NCBI RefSeq assembly: GCF_013403955.1
Contig: NZ_JABFDG010000001.1
Location: forward strand, 620,001 to 684,000
Source of the DNA: Winogradskyella vidalii
GTDB taxonomy: Bacteria; Bacteroidota; Bacteroidia; Flavobacteriales; Flavobacteriaceae
Direction: 5' to 3'
DNA: 64,000 nucleotides
A model generated the notes under the pieces. That model worked only from the letters and a program-made list of their open reading frames with translations, did not search any database and was not told the origin of the DNA. Of this stretch, positions 25,050 through 33,785 are shown one piece after another. Made by a program: the position numbers and the translations under genes. The number at the start of each line of letters is the position of its first letter. Position 1 is the first letter of the stretch.

Positions 25050-26357
25050 ATGGTATTAGCAGCAAGCACAATGGGAACGGTCATCGCTACAGTTGTCGCG
25101 TTTTTAATAGTTACTTTATTATTGGTAACGCTTTTACTTGTAGTGAAACAAAAACTGTCACCTTCTGGGCCAGTAAAAATCACTATTAATGGTGAACGTG
25201 AAATCGAAGTAGGTTCTGGAGGTACTTTATTAAATACTTTAGGAGCAGAAAAAATATTCTTACCATCTGCATGTGGTGGCGGTGGAACATGTATTCAATG
25301 TGAATGTCACGTCCTTTCAGGTGGTGGTGAAGCATTACCAACAGAAACTCCACACTTTAGTAGAAAAGAATTAAAAGAAGGAGCTCGTTTATCTTGTCAG
25401 GTTAAAGTAAAACAAGATATGGAGATTACCATTCCTGAGGAAGTTTTCGGAATTAAGAAATGGGAAGCAACCGTTGTACGTAATTACAATGTTGCATCAT
25501 TTATTAAGGAATTTGTAGTTGAAATTCCTGAAGATATGGGCTATAAAGCAGGTGGATATATTCAAATTGAAATTCCAAATTGTGAAGTGAAGTTTGAAGA
25601 TATGGATATCACAGCGCATCCAGAAGAACACGAAACACCTGATAAATTTCAAGCGGAATGGGACAAATTTAACCTTTGGCCATTAGTAATGAAAAACACG
25701 GAAACAGTAGAAAGAGCTTATTCAATGGCTTCCTACCCTGCTGAAGGACGTGAAATTATGTTAAACGTTCGTATTGCAACGCCGCCTTGGGATCGTGCTA
25801 AAAACGGATGGATGGATGTAAATCCAGGTGTCGCATCATCATATATTTTTAATCAAAAACCAGGTGATAAAGTTGTTATTTCTGGACCTTATGGTGAATT
25901 CTTTATTAACGAATCAGACAGTGAAATGCTTTACGTTGGTGGTGGAGCAGGTATGGCGCCAATGCGTTCACACTTATATCACTTATTCAAAACCTTAAAA
26001 ACAGGTCGTAAAGTAACGTATTGGTATGGTGGGCGTTCTAAACGTGAATTGTTCTACTTAGAGCACTTCCGTGAATTAGAAAGAGATTTCCCTAACTTTA
26101 AGTTTTACTTAGCATTATCTGAACCTATGGAGGAAGATAACTGGAAAGTAAAAGAAAATATTGATGCACCTGGAGATGGTTTTGTAGGCTTTATTCACAA
26201 TTGTGTTATAGATAACTACTTAAGTCTTCATGAAGCACCAGAGGATATCGAATTGTATTTCTGTGGACCTCCATTAATGAACCAAGCTGTTCAGAAAATG
26301 GGTGAAGATTTCGGTATACCGGATGAGCACATTAGATTTGATGACTTTGGAGGATAA
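25050..26357 (+). CDS. nqrF: Na+-translocating NADH:quinone reductase subunit F
   Basis: NqrF takes hydride from NADH. The order is an N-terminal membrane helix (residues 5-32), a 2Fe-2S ferredoxin domain with the cysteine set [11 protein letters not shown] plus a later SCQ, an FAD-binding domain (RAYSMASYP) and an NADH-binding domain ([23 protein letters not shown] near the end). I start at ATG 25050 (MVLAAST), giving 435 residues. A frame from 25011 would overlap the nqrE tail and adds only polar residues. The operon closes with a strong terminator 22 bases on. Confidence 0.96.
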   Translation: MVLAASTMGTVIATVVAFLIVTLLLVTLLLVVKQKLSPSGPVKITINGEREIEVGSGGTLLNTLGAEKIFLPSACGGGGTCIQCECHVLSGGGEALPTETPHFSRKELKEGARLSCQVKVKQDMEITIPEEVFGIKKWEATVVRNYNVASFIKEFVVEIPEDMGYKAGGYIQIEIPNCEVKFEDMDITAHPEEHETPDKFQAEWDKFNLWPLVMKNTETVERAYSMASYPAEGREIMLNVRIATPPWDRAKNGWMDVNPGVASSYIFNQKPGDKVVISGPYGEFFINESDSEMLYVGGGAGMAPMRSHLYHLFKTLKTGRKVTYWYGGRSKRELFYLEHFRELERDFPNFKFYLALSEPMEEDNWKVKENIDAPGDGFVGFIHNCVIDNYLSLHEAPEDIELYFCGPPLMNQAVQKMGEDFGIPDEHIRFDDFGG

Positions 26358-26378
26358 TTCTAAAGTTTATATTATAAC

Positions 26379-26408
26379 AAAAGCCGATTCATTTGAATCG
26401 GCTTTTTT
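26379..26408 (+). terminator. Intrinsic terminator of the nqr operon
   Basis: Hairpin with arms AAAGCCGATTCA and TGAATCGGCTTT around a two-base centre, followed by a T-run. Confidence 0.9.
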
Positions 26409-26643
26409 AGTTTTTATACTGTTCATTTTTTTAATTCCTGTTTTATTATTTATTGTTTTTCAAATGTGTTTCTAATTAATCTATTCATGAAATAATCACT
26501 GTGAAACTTTCTGTCTCAACTTTAATGTGTCTATTTAGATTTCATTTTTGTTGATGTTCTTTTATTTTTTTTCTGTTTAGGGTAACAATTTTGAATGCTT
26601 GTGTATGTAAGGTTAAATAATATAACTCAAAACACAATTTGCA

Positions 26644-28479
26644 ATGAAGAATTCATTAAAACTTATTACCATGCTATTTGTATTAATCAATATTTGCTCT
26701 TCAGCTTTTGCTCAAGATAATGTATTGAGAGATATTGAAACAATTGCCGATACTGTCCAAGAAGAGGCATTAGATAGAAATTATTTTCAATTAAGTCCAA
26801 GAGTAGGTTATGATTTTCCTACGTACAAAAATAATACGCCTTATATAGATTATAATGGTGGCTTAGACTTAGGACTATCATTAGATTATTATTGGAATTG
26901 GTTTGGCGTAGGTGCCGACTTTGATTACATCATTAATCAACCAGAAAACGTTTATCCAACTGAAAATCTTTTTGAACCGGACTTAACTACGGCTATTAAT
27001 TCATTTAATTTAAATGAAGATAAAGTCACCCGTATGTTTTATGGTATTGGTCCAAATTTTCAATACCGAACACCTTCTGGTAAGTTTATAGCAGAACTTA
27101 ATACACGTGTAGGATTAGCATCTATTAAGGGCGGTAGAACACTTTTAGAAGGGACCTCAACGGCTTCTAACACCTTTCCATTAAATTTTCATGCTGGTTA
27201 TAGGGACTCCAACGTTTTGACTGTAAAAGGGCAATTAAGATTCACATACTTTATAACTAAAAAACTGGGGATTAATGTAGGTGCTTACTACATGCAACAT
27301 TTTGGTGTAACAGAATTAAATGAGTCCGGTGTTTCTGCATTATATCAGCCACTTACTACGGCTACTGGTATGACTGAAGAACCACTAAACACTTTTGATG
27401 GAGAAGCGTTTACAAGAAGTGAGCCTTGTGATTGTGATATATCTTCAGTGGGAGCATTTGCAGGCATCACTTACAAGTTCATAAAAAATAAGACGCCTAA
27501 AGAAAAAGAAAATGTGTGTCCAGTTTGTCAAGAAGATCATTTTCCGCATTGTTGTGCGACTTGTGGTTGTGGCATAACAATTACAGCGAAAGATAAGTTT
27601 TCAGATGAAATACTCGCTAATACAGCCATTGTTTTAAAAGATTTAGAAGGCAATGTTATTGAAAGTGGTACAACCAATGCTTTTGGTGTTGTAGTTTTTA
27701 GTGATGTACTAGAAGGTGATTATGTTATTAACGGAAAACTATACGACATTGATTTAGAAAGTGAAAGCATTACGAAGGATGAATTTATGGCTTGCAAAAA
27801 GGAGGGGGAAAGCATCCAAAAGGTTATTTACTATGGCGATGAACACTTTATTCTTAAAGGTAATGTGGTAGAATGTAATGAGGAAATTGGATTGCAAGCT
27901 GTAGATATTGGACTTACCGATAAGATAGATGCTTTAGAAAAGCACACTTTATCGGATAACGAAGGTAATTTTATGTTTCGCTTAAAACAAGCTTCAACTT
28001 ATACCTTAAATGGTAAAAAAGACGGTTATTACTCTAATGAAGTTGAAGTGTCAACAAGCGATTACAATAGAGATAAAGGCCTGTTTATTGACTTTGAAAT
28101 GTGTATTGACCCTTGTGGAAAAGCAATAAAACTAGATAATATTAATTTCGATTTAGATAAATCAGAAATCTTACCAGCTTCAATTCCAGATTTAGAGCGT
28201 ATTGTAAAACTTATGCAAGATAACCCAAACATACAAGTGGAAATGTCTTCGCATACCGATAGTCAAGGTTCTGATGAATATAACCGTAAACTCTCTCAGC
28301 GTCGTGCTGATGCAACAGTCACTTATATTGCTAGTCAAGGCATTTCTAAAGACCGTTTAATAGCAAGAGGAGCTGGTGAAACAGAACTAAAAAATGAAAA
28401 ATGTGCTAACAATGTACCATGTACAGATGATGAACATCGTGTAAACCGAAGAACAGAATTTAAAGTCATTTGCTTTTAA
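26644..28479 (+). CDS. OmpA-family outer-membrane protein with Cys-rich linker
   Basis: A 611-residue precursor with a signal peptide (residues 1-23, ending AFAQ). Residues 30-285 look like an outer-membrane beta-barrel. A cysteine-rich linker follows (about 295-320: CPVCQEDHFPHCCATCGCG), then two carboxypeptidase-regulatory-like beta domains (320-480). The C-terminal OmpA peptidoglycan-binding domain begins at INFDLDKSEILP and contains HTDSQGSDEYNRKLSQRRA, ending EFKVICF with the last strand's cysteine. It tethers the outer membrane to peptidoglycan. The eight or so clustered cysteines are unusual for OmpA proteins and could bind metal or form disulfides. The lipoprotein gene after it, past an attenuator-like hairpin, may be co-transcribed. 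Confidence 0.85.
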   Translation: MKNSLKLITMLFVLINICSSAFAQDNVLRDIETIADTVQEEALDRNYFQLSPRVGYDFPTYKNNTPYIDYNGGLDLGLSLDYYWNWFGVGADFDYIINQPENVYPTENLFEPDLTTAINSFNLNEDKVTRMFYGIGPNFQYRTPSGKFIAELNTRVGLASIKGGRTLLEGTSTASNTFPLNFHAGYRDSNVLTVKGQLRFTYFITKKLGINVGAYYMQHFGVTELNESGVSALYQPLTTATGMTEEPLNTFDGEAFTRSEPCDCDISSVGAFAGITYKFIKNKTPKEKENVCPVCQEDHFPHCCATCGCGITITAKDKFSDEILANTAIVLKDLEGNVIESGTTNAFGVVVFSDVLEGDYVINGKLYDIDLESESITKDEFMACKKEGESIQKVIYYGDEHFILKGNVVECNEEIGLQAVDIGLTDKIDALEKHTLSDNEGNFMFRLKQASTYTLNGKKDGYYSNEVEVSTSDYNRDKGLFIDFEMCIDPCGKAIKLDNINFDLDKSEILPASIPDLERIVKLMQDNPNIQVEMSSHTDSQGSDEYNRKLSQRRADATVTYIASQGISKDRLIARGAGETELKNEKCANNVPCTDDEHRVNRRTEFKVICF

Positions 28480-28514
28480 TACTAAAATAATAATTAGCTA
28501 TTAATCATTAACCC

Positions 28515-28546
28515 AATCAAGGCAGTTGTTAGTTGCTGCCTTGATT
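28515..28546 (+). terminator. Hairpin between the OmpA gene and the repeat lipoprotein gene
   Basis: A perfect 11-bp stem with arms AATCAAGGCAG and CTGCCTTGATT and a 10-base loop, 14 bases before the next ATG. The run after it is AT-rich but not a clean T-tract, so partial termination or a leader structure is equally possible. Confidence 0.55.
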
Positions 28547-28560
28547 TAAATTAAATAAAA

Positions 28561-29712
28561 ATGAAAAATTTATATAGATACCCAGAAAACTTAAACTTAT
28601 TGAATAACACTGTTAAATTGATTTGTGTTTTCATGTTAGTAGTATTCACGTCTTGTAGTGACGATGAAATTTGTGCTTATGATCAAGATATGATTAACGA
28701 TTGTGCCGATTTAGAACTAAATATTGGTGATGCTTGTGATGCTGATGGCGATGGTAATACCGATGGAATCGTTAATGATTTTTGTGAGTGTATTACTGAA
28801 AGTATAGAATTTGACTGCGAAGAGCAGCAGCTTAGCTTTGGTGACGCCTGTGATTCCAATGGTGATGGCAATCTAGACGGTACTGTTACAGATGAATGTG
28901 AATGTCTAACAGAGACTGTCGAATTTGAATGTGAAGATTTACAACTTAATTTTGGAGATGCATGTGACACAAATGGTGATGGTTTTAATGATGGAACTAT
29001 AGATGACAATTGTGAATGTATGCCTAATGCACCAGTTATTACTTCTTGTCCTGGATTTATTCAAAATGGTGATTTTGAAACAATAACAGGAGATCCAAAC
29101 ACCCGAATAGATGAAGATATTGACTTAGCGACGCATTGGAAAGCCTTATGGCAAACGGGAAGTCTTGCCGATCTTTTTGATAATACTACCACTAACTTTG
29201 GAGCAGGATGTTTTGCGGCACCTACACCTTCCTCAGGCGTTTTTGCAGGGATGTGGATAGAAAACTCAACGAATCCTAATGGTGGTCCAGGTTTTAGAGA
29301 GGGGATGTTTAACGAGTTAACAACCACAATTAATCAAAGTTCTGGGACTTATACCTTATCTTTTGATTATGCTAATATGAGTGAATCTTGTGGAGCCTCA
29401 AACGATGTAAAAGTTGGTGTTTATGGTGTATATCATCCTATTGCAAATCCGTTACCTGCTAGTCCTACAGGAATTTCAACTCCTACTAATTTAGATTTAT
29501 TTGGAGCGGCTAACACGGTGTTTTTGGGTGAGGTTGTGATTACATCTACGACAACCAATGCTTGGCAAACGGCGACATTTACAATAGATACTAGTTTATT
29601 AACATTCCCAACAAACGGCATCAATCATATTATGGTTACAAATTCGCACTTGCCTTTTGATGCCTATGGAAAAATGTATTTGGGCTTTGATAATTTTTGT
29701 TTAACCAACTAA
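28561..29712 (+). CDS. Lipoprotein with three Cys-framed DxDGDG repeats and a C-terminal beta-sandwich
   Basis: A 383-residue precursor with a long n-region and a lipobox ending at C32 (VVFTSCSDD). Residues 48-153 hold three tandem units of exactly 38 residues. Each has four cysteines and the pattern GDACDxxGDGxxDGxxxDxCEC (C59, C97 and C135 are equivalent). The D-x-D/N-x-D-G-x-x-D stretches look like calcium loops of the dockerin or thrombospondin type 3 kind. Residues 165-383 form a probable jelly-roll domain (NGDFETI near the start, YTLSFDYANMS, YLGFDNFCL at the end) as in carbohydrate-binding or adhesion proteins. I would expect a surface- or periplasm-exposed Ca-stabilised stalk with a binding head. 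Function unknown. Confidence 0.75.
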   Translation: MKNLYRYPENLNLLNNTVKLICVFMLVVFTSCSDDEICAYDQDMINDCADLELNIGDACDADGDGNTDGIVNDFCECITESIEFDCEEQQLSFGDACDSNGDGNLDGTVTDECECLTETVEFECEDLQLNFGDACDTNGDGFNDGTIDDNCECMPNAPVITSCPGFIQNGDFETITGDPNTRIDEDIDLATHWKALWQTGSLADLFDNTTTNFGAGCFAAPTPSSGVFAGMWIENSTNPNGGPGFREGMFNELTTTINQSSGTYTLSFDYANMSESCGASNDVKVGVYGVYHPIANPLPASPTGISTPTNLDLFGAANTVFLGEVVITSTTTNAWQTATFTIDTSLLTFPTNGINHIMVTNSHLPFDAYGKMYLGFDNFCLTN

Positions 29713-29765
29713 TATCTTAAAAAGGATGATTTTGAATTAGAACCTTACGTAAATATATTATAAGT

Positions 29766-29801
29766 AAAAAAGAGACTGTCTTGGTAGGCAGTCTCTTTTT
29801 T
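29766..29801 (+). terminator. Intrinsic terminator between convergent genes
   Basis: Arms AAAAAAGAGACTG and CAGTCTCTTTTTT with a 10-base loop. It can serve the lipoprotein gene (plus) and the response regulator gene (minus). Confidence 0.85.
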
Positions 29802-29837
29802 TATAAATATAATTAAGCTTTTATGGCTAAGGTTGTC

Positions 29838-30239
29838 TTATTCCTGAGTAACCTCTTTTAGTAAGGTGTTTAATGTTTCAAGCGAAATAGGTTTTATAAT
29901 ATAATTAGATACATTTTCATAATGCTTAGCCCGATTCATGTCTACAGGGTCAATAGAAGAACTTACAATGTAAATAGTAATCAATTTATGAGACTCTATT
30001 GTAGTAAACTCATCTAAAAACTGCCAACCATCCATTATGGGCATGTTAATATCTAATAATATAATTTCAGGAATAGATTCCCCAGAACTCATTAAAACTT
30101 TTAAATTATTAATGGCTTCTTGTCCATTTTTAAATACCATAAATGAATTACAGAAATTAGATAATTCCATCATTCGTTTAGCCCCAAAAATAAAAATAGG
30201 GTTATCATCTATAATACAAGCAATATCAATTTTATTCAT
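29838..30239 (-). CDS. Single-domain response regulator
   Basis: A 133-residue CheY/Rcp1-like receiver with no output domain. The acidic pocket D11-D12, phospho-acceptor D63 (LLDINMPIMDG), the Ser at SSS (94-96) and K116 (YIIKPIS) are all present. Its start overlaps the end of the histidine kinase gene by 8 bases, so the two are translationally coupled and the kinase is the expected phosphodonor. With no output domain it must act by protein contact or as part of a phosphorelay. Confidence 0.92.
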   Translation of the reverse strand: MNKIDIACIIDDNPIFIFGAKRMMELSNFCNSFMVFKNGQEAINNLKVLMSSGESIPEIILLDINMPIMDGWQFLDEFTTIESHKLITIYIVSSSIDPVDMNRAKHYENVSNYIIKPISLETLNTLLKEVTQE

Positions 30240-31725
30240 ATGTTTTTAAGTGGATATAAAATGTTGTACCTTCATTAACTTTACTCTCAACCTCAATTTT
30301 GCCACCAATGGCTTCTACTTGATTTTTTGTTATAAATAAGCCTATGCCTCGAGAATCTTCGTGTTTATGGAATGTTTTATACATGCCAAATAACTTGTCG
30401 CCGTATTTTTTTAAATCAATACCTTGACCATAATCTTTGATTTCTAAAACAACAAATTCTTTATCACGATTCGTATTTATGTCAATTTTAGCAGGCTCAT
30501 TTGGCTTTTTATATTTAATAGCATTAGTTAAAAAATTCAATAGAATACTATCTAAATAAGCAGGAACCCCTTTGACAACTATTTTAGGGTCTATATCAAC
30601 TGTGATTTCAGTTTTAGATTCCAATATTAGTGCAGAAATACTAGAAAAAGCAGTGTTAAAATGCTTTAATAAATTTATCGGTTCAGTCTTTAAATCTTTT
30701 TGGATATTTATGGCCGCAACTTCATTTAAATTTGCTACAGTTTCACCAAGATGACTCACAGCTTGTTCAACTAAAGGAAAAATTTCATTTTCTGTAGTTT
30801 CAGGTAAGTCCATTTTAACGATATCTAATAACATATCGAGATTACCATAATGAGATCTTAGATTGTGAGAAACAATGTGTGCAAAATTTAATAAGCGTTT
30901 GTTTTGATTTTCTGTTGTGGCTAATAATTGAGAAACTTTGTGATTACTTTTCTTTATTTCAGTAAGGTCATTGATTTGAGCTACAAAATGTCGCGCTTCT
31001 CCACTGCTATTTCTAACAATTGAAACAAATAATTGTGTCCATATTGTTTCTCTTTTTTTATTTAGATAGCGCTTTTCTACCTCAAAATGGTCAACTTTAC
31101 CATTCAACATTGCCTTCATGGCTTTATAATCTTGCTCTAAATCATCAGGATGCGTAACATCCATAAAAGTTAGTGATTGTATTTCCGCTTTAGTGTAACC
31201 AAACGTATTACAGAAGCTTTTGTTAACATCAATCCAATTCCCTTTCAAATCTATTATGGCCATACCAACTAAGGCCGTTTCAAATGTTCTACTCAGTTGT
31301 CGCTCTTTAAAAGCTAATGCTTTAGAGTTTTTTGTTTTTTCATCAATATCTTGGAATAAGCCTTGTACTTTAACACATTCATTATTTTCAATTATAGCTG
31401 TACCTATGGCTCTTACCCATTTATATTTTCCGGTCGCAGTTATAATTTGAATTTCAACATCGTAATCAGTGTGCTTCTCTATGCAATTTGTAAATGCTTC
31501 AGAAATGGTATTTAAACTATCGCCCTTTCTGTAGAATGAAAGACCCAACTCAACTGTTGGTTCATAATCTAATGGAACTTCATGAATTAATTTTGTTTGA
31601 GAACTCCATTGGACTGTTTTTAGTTTAATATCGTATTCCCAAGTACCAATAGCCGCTTGTTTCTGGATAAAATCGAATAAGGATACCTTTTTGTTTTTAA
31701 GGGTTTTAACTTCAGAATTGTTCAA
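30232..31725 (-). CDS. PAS-domain sensor histidine kinase (cytoplasmic)
   Basis: The protein has no membrane helix. It contains two PAS domains (first around WEYDIKLKTVQWS, second around GNWIDVNKSFCNTFGY) with PAC-type segments. A HisKA-like region HIVSHNLRSHYGN carries the phospho-histidine, and the HATPase domain shows N-box NFLTNAIKY, DYGQGID and RGIGLFITKNQVEA. HNLR-type H boxes of this form are common in light- or redox-PAS kinases coupled to single-domain regulators. The longest frame begins at TTG 31800, but a perfect TTTG-18-TATATTTG promoter lies inside that extension. I therefore start at TTG 31725 (LNNSEVKTL, 497 residues), with moderate confidence. Confidence 0.85.
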   Translation of the reverse strand: MNNSEVKTLKNKKVSLFDFIQKQAAIGTWEYDIKLKTVQWSSQTKLIHEVPLDYEPTVELGLSFYRKGDSLNTISEAFTNCIEKHTDYDVEIQIITATGKYKWVRAIGTAIIENNECVKVQGLFQDIDEKTKNSKALAFKERQLSRTFETALVGMAIIDLKGNWIDVNKSFCNTFGYTKAEIQSLTFMDVTHPDDLEQDYKAMKAMLNGKVDHFEVEKRYLNKKRETIWTQLFVSIVRNSSGEARHFVAQINDLTEIKKSNHKVSQLLATTENQNKRLLNFAHIVSHNLRSHYGNLDMLLDIVKMDLPETTENEIFPLVEQAVSHLGETVANLNEVAAINIQKDLKTEPINLLKHFNTAFSSISALILESKTEITVDIDPKIVVKGVPAYLDSILLNFLTNAIKYKKPNEPAKIDINTNRDKEFVVLEIKDYGQGIDLKKYGDKLFGMYKTFHKHEDSRGIGLFITKNQVEAIGGKIEVESKVNEGTTFYIHLKTYE

Positions 31726-31757
31726 GATATTGTAGATTATGGTTGAATTTTGCTTAG

Positions 31758-31787
31758 CAAATATAATTTTTAATTTTCTTAAACAAA
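31758..31787 (-). promoter_or_regulatory. Promoter of the PAS kinase/response regulator pair
   Basis: Minus strand: TTTG (31787-31784), an 18-base spacer, then TATATTTG (31765-31758), matching both the -33 and -7 consensus of Bacteroidota. It lies within the longest open frame of the kinase and argues for a shorter protein. Confidence 0.65.
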
Positions 31788-31838
31788 GTTTAAAGTACAA
31801 GTTTATACGATTAAAAAAATATAAATGTAGGTTTTTTC

Positions 31839-32249
31839 TTAATTCATATATTCTATAATCAAATAAATAGAGGTGGTCTCACCAATATTTAAAACCTTAA
31901 GTGAAGTTATGGAGTCCTTACTAAACGTATAGCAGGTTAGAACATTAGCTTCTCCTTTCCAGTTGCTTCTAACGGGGATGGAAGTGAATTTGGTAATAGA
32001 TTTTTGTTTTTGCAGCCTGAAAAGCAGTATGGCAAAAATTAGGATAGATTTTATAACCTTTAATTTTTTAATTTTCGTTTAAAGTATTTGTGAGTAAAGT
32101 ATTATTTTCTATAATTTCATCAATAAATAGTTTTAGATTACAGTTTTTGTTGATGTACAATAATCATTAATTTCTTTTTCTAATTGAATTGTTAAAGCTC
32201 TCATCCTACGGTGAAATTTTTTATAGTGAAATTTTAGAATTGTTTGAAA
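31839..32249 (-). pseudogene. Candidate decayed gene(s): three overlapping open fragments without start codons in register
   Basis: The gap of about 600 bases between the kinase and the DUF4846 gene is not empty. Reading the minus strand, fragment 1 (32249-32133) contains MRALTIQLEKEINDY. Fragment 2 in another frame (32163-32068) reads LYINKNCNLKLFIDEIIEN. Fragment 3 in a third relation (32078-31839) is 79 residues with a hydrophobic stretch SILIFAILLF, then SIPVRSNWKGEANVLTCY, ending IIEYMN. Fragment 3 has no ATG, GTG or TTG upstream in frame. Composition is protein-like and joins across the frames, which suggests frameshifted remains of one or two small genes. I do not recognise the family, and chance open frames in AT-rich DNA are the alternative. 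Confidence 0.35.
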
Positions 32250-32396
32250 TCAATTTTTTGAAAGGATTTAAATAAAAAAGTGTTTAAATTATTTCTTATT
32301 AATAATTATAATAACCATCCTTTTTCAACGAGTAATAAAGATCTATTATTCAATTCTCAACATAAGAAGTATCATAATTTATGCGTTATTTACAGT

Positions 32397-33263
32397 ATGA
32401 AGAAAATTTTCGTTATCCTTTTAATACTTACGTCACTTGCAGTTTTAGCTTTTCAGTTTAAACCCATAGAAAAAGTGGTTGAAACCGTAAAAGCAAGTAT
32501 AGAAACACCAATTTTGGTTAATAAAGATAGTTTAACGATTACATCTAGAGTTAATGTTCTTGAAGGGTACAAACGTGTAAATTATACAACAGGAAGTTTT
32601 CAAGAGTATCTAAGGCATTACAAATTAAAAGCTTTTGGGAGTAAAATCGTTAATTATGATGATACTAATTATTACTGGCAAGGCGGTCATATTGGTATTT
32701 TAGAAGTTCCGGTGCCTAAAAACGGATTACAACAATGTGCAGATGCACTTATTAGAATACGGAGTGAATACCTATGGGATAACAATAGAAAAAGCGAAAT
32801 AGGTTTTAACTTTACGTCTGGGCATTATTGTTCGTGGACAAACTATGCGGAAGGGTATAGACCTAAAATTAACGGCAACAAAGTGTCCTTTCATAAAACG
32901 GCAAGTGCAAACCATTCAAAAGAGAACTTTTATAACTATCTGAATTTGATTTATATGTATTCTGGAACTTTATCACTTTATAATGAATTAGAATCCGTTT
33001 CAGCAAAAGATTTAAAAATTGGAGATATGTTGATTAAAGGTGGTTCACCAGGGCACATTGTGATGATTACTGATGAAATTATTAATGATAATGGTGAAAA
33101 ATTATATCTCTTGTTTCAAGGCAATACCCCTGCGCAATCGGTTCATTTAGTGAAGAATCTTCAAGATTCTACAATCTCTCCTTGGTATAGTCTCAAAGAT
33201 GATGCTGTAATTTCAGTGTCTAATTATACGTTTAGTAGTGCAAAGTTTGTGCGTTTTAAATAG
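32397..33263 (+). CDS. DUF4846-type exported protein
   Basis: The 288-residue product begins with a hydrophobic leader (MKKIFVILLILTSLAVLAF), then a domain I recognise as DUF4846: YKRVNYTTGSFQEYLRHYKL, CADALIRIRSEYLW, FNFTSGHYCSW near residue 140, KDLKIGDMLIKGGSPGHIVMI and LFQGNTPAQSVHLVK. The GHIVMITD and GDMLI pieces recall NlpC/P60-like or CHAP folds, so a hydrolase fold acting in the periplasm is possible. The family has no assigned reaction. I start at ATG 32397, since the earlier frame lacks leader-like sequence. The gene just after it has a promoter that overlaps the end of this one. Confidence 0.75.
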   Translation: MKKIFVILLILTSLAVLAFQFKPIEKVVETVKASIETPILVNKDSLTITSRVNVLEGYKRVNYTTGSFQEYLRHYKLKAFGSKIVNYDDTNYYWQGGHIGILEVPVPKNGLQQCADALIRIRSEYLWDNNRKSEIGFNFTSGHYCSWTNYAEGYRPKINGNKVSFHKTASANHSKENFYNYLNLIYMYSGTLSLYNELESVSAKDLKIGDMLIKGGSPGHIVMITDEIINDNGEKLYLLFQGNTPAQSVHLVKNLQDSTISPWYSLKDDAVISVSNYTFSSAKFVRFK

Positions 33264-33279
33264 CAAGTTTGTATTTTTG
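33246..33279 (+). promoter_or_regulatory. Promoter placed 4 bases before the next start codon
   Basis: TTTG (33246-33249), a 22-base spacer and TATTTTTG (33272-33279) match the Bacteroidota consensus. The ATG at 33284 begins 4 bases after the -7 box, so the mRNA would be leaderless or nearly so. Confidence 0.5.
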
Positions 33280-33283
33280 TCCT

Positions 33284-33661
33284 ATGAGTAAACCACTAAC
33301 ACCGCAAGAAATTCATAATCTCGCCATGAACCATGTTGGTAAAGACCTCGAAGCTCGTGGTTTTGAGTTTATAGCCATCAATTCAAAGTTGAAACGGCAT
33401 CCACAATTTGTCTGTATTGATAAAAATAGTCAGTATTATTTTGTTGTAGTAAGGGCCGTTATTTTACCAGATAACCCAAATAATTACGATGTGGTTTGGA
33501 TGGAGACCTTCAAAAAACATGCCTTTGAAAAGGATGCTAAAGTCTTATATGCAGGTGTGGGTTTAGGAAATCCTGATGGTGAAGATTTGCCTATTTATTT
33601 AAATGAAGAATACCTTATTGAATATAACGGCATTCAAGTTATTGAAATGAATTTGAATTAA
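33284..33661 (+). CDS. Small conserved cytoplasmic protein upstream of apbE
   Basis: The 125-residue protein (start MSKPLTPQEIHNLAMNHVG) has no signal peptide or membrane helix. Its middle, KRHPQFVCIDKNSQYYFVVVRA, and the WMETFKKHAFEKDAKVLYAGVGLGN segment look like a compact alpha/beta domain of the type seen in nuclease-like small proteins. Similar proteins are, as I recall, labelled NqrF-like in flavobacterial databases, but this one lacks the ferredoxin cysteines, FAD and NADH motifs, so such a label would be wrong. It sits between the DUF4846 gene and apbE, and its neighbours suggest a link to the Na+-NQR flavin pathway only by proximity. Confidence 0.7.
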   Translation: MSKPLTPQEIHNLAMNHVGKDLEARGFEFIAINSKLKRHPQFVCIDKNSQYYFVVVRAVILPDNPNNYDVVWMETFKKHAFEKDAKVLYAGVGLGNPDGEDLPIYLNEEYLIEYNGIQVIEMNLN

Positions 33662-33680
33662 AATAAAACTTTGATTGAAC

Positions 33681-33773
33681 CGTCATTGCGAGGAGCTTTT
33701 TTGCGACGTGCCAATCTTTTAATCTAATATAAAAATCATGAGATTGCCACGTCCTTCGTCCTCGCAATGACGT
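33681..33773. repeat. Large imperfect inverted repeat (CGTCATTGCGAGGA family)
   Basis: The left arm begins CGTCATTGCGAGGAGC and continues GACGTGCCAATCT. The right arm ends GTCCTCGCAATGACG and contains AGATTGCCACGTCC, the reverse complement with small differences. The gap between arms is about 20 bases. This is a widespread intergenic palindrome type found in many bacterial phyla, known to me from general experience. Confidence 0.75.
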
Positions 33774-33785
33774 CCTCGTTTATTT

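Noticed and set aside
28683..29009. A 108-codon minus-strand frame across the Cys/Asp repeats
   Set aside because: Its repeated SHASPKLSC phrases merely mirror the 114-base repeat of the lipoprotein gene on the other strand.
28690..29025. Direct repeats reminiscent of a CRISPR-like array
   Set aside because: Period is 114 bases, units are coding and diverged, and no spacers or cas genes are present.
33284..33661. NqrF-like annotation for the small protein upstream of apbE
   Set aside because: It has no 2Fe-2S cysteine set, FAD or NADH motif, and a complete nqrF is present at 25050-26357.
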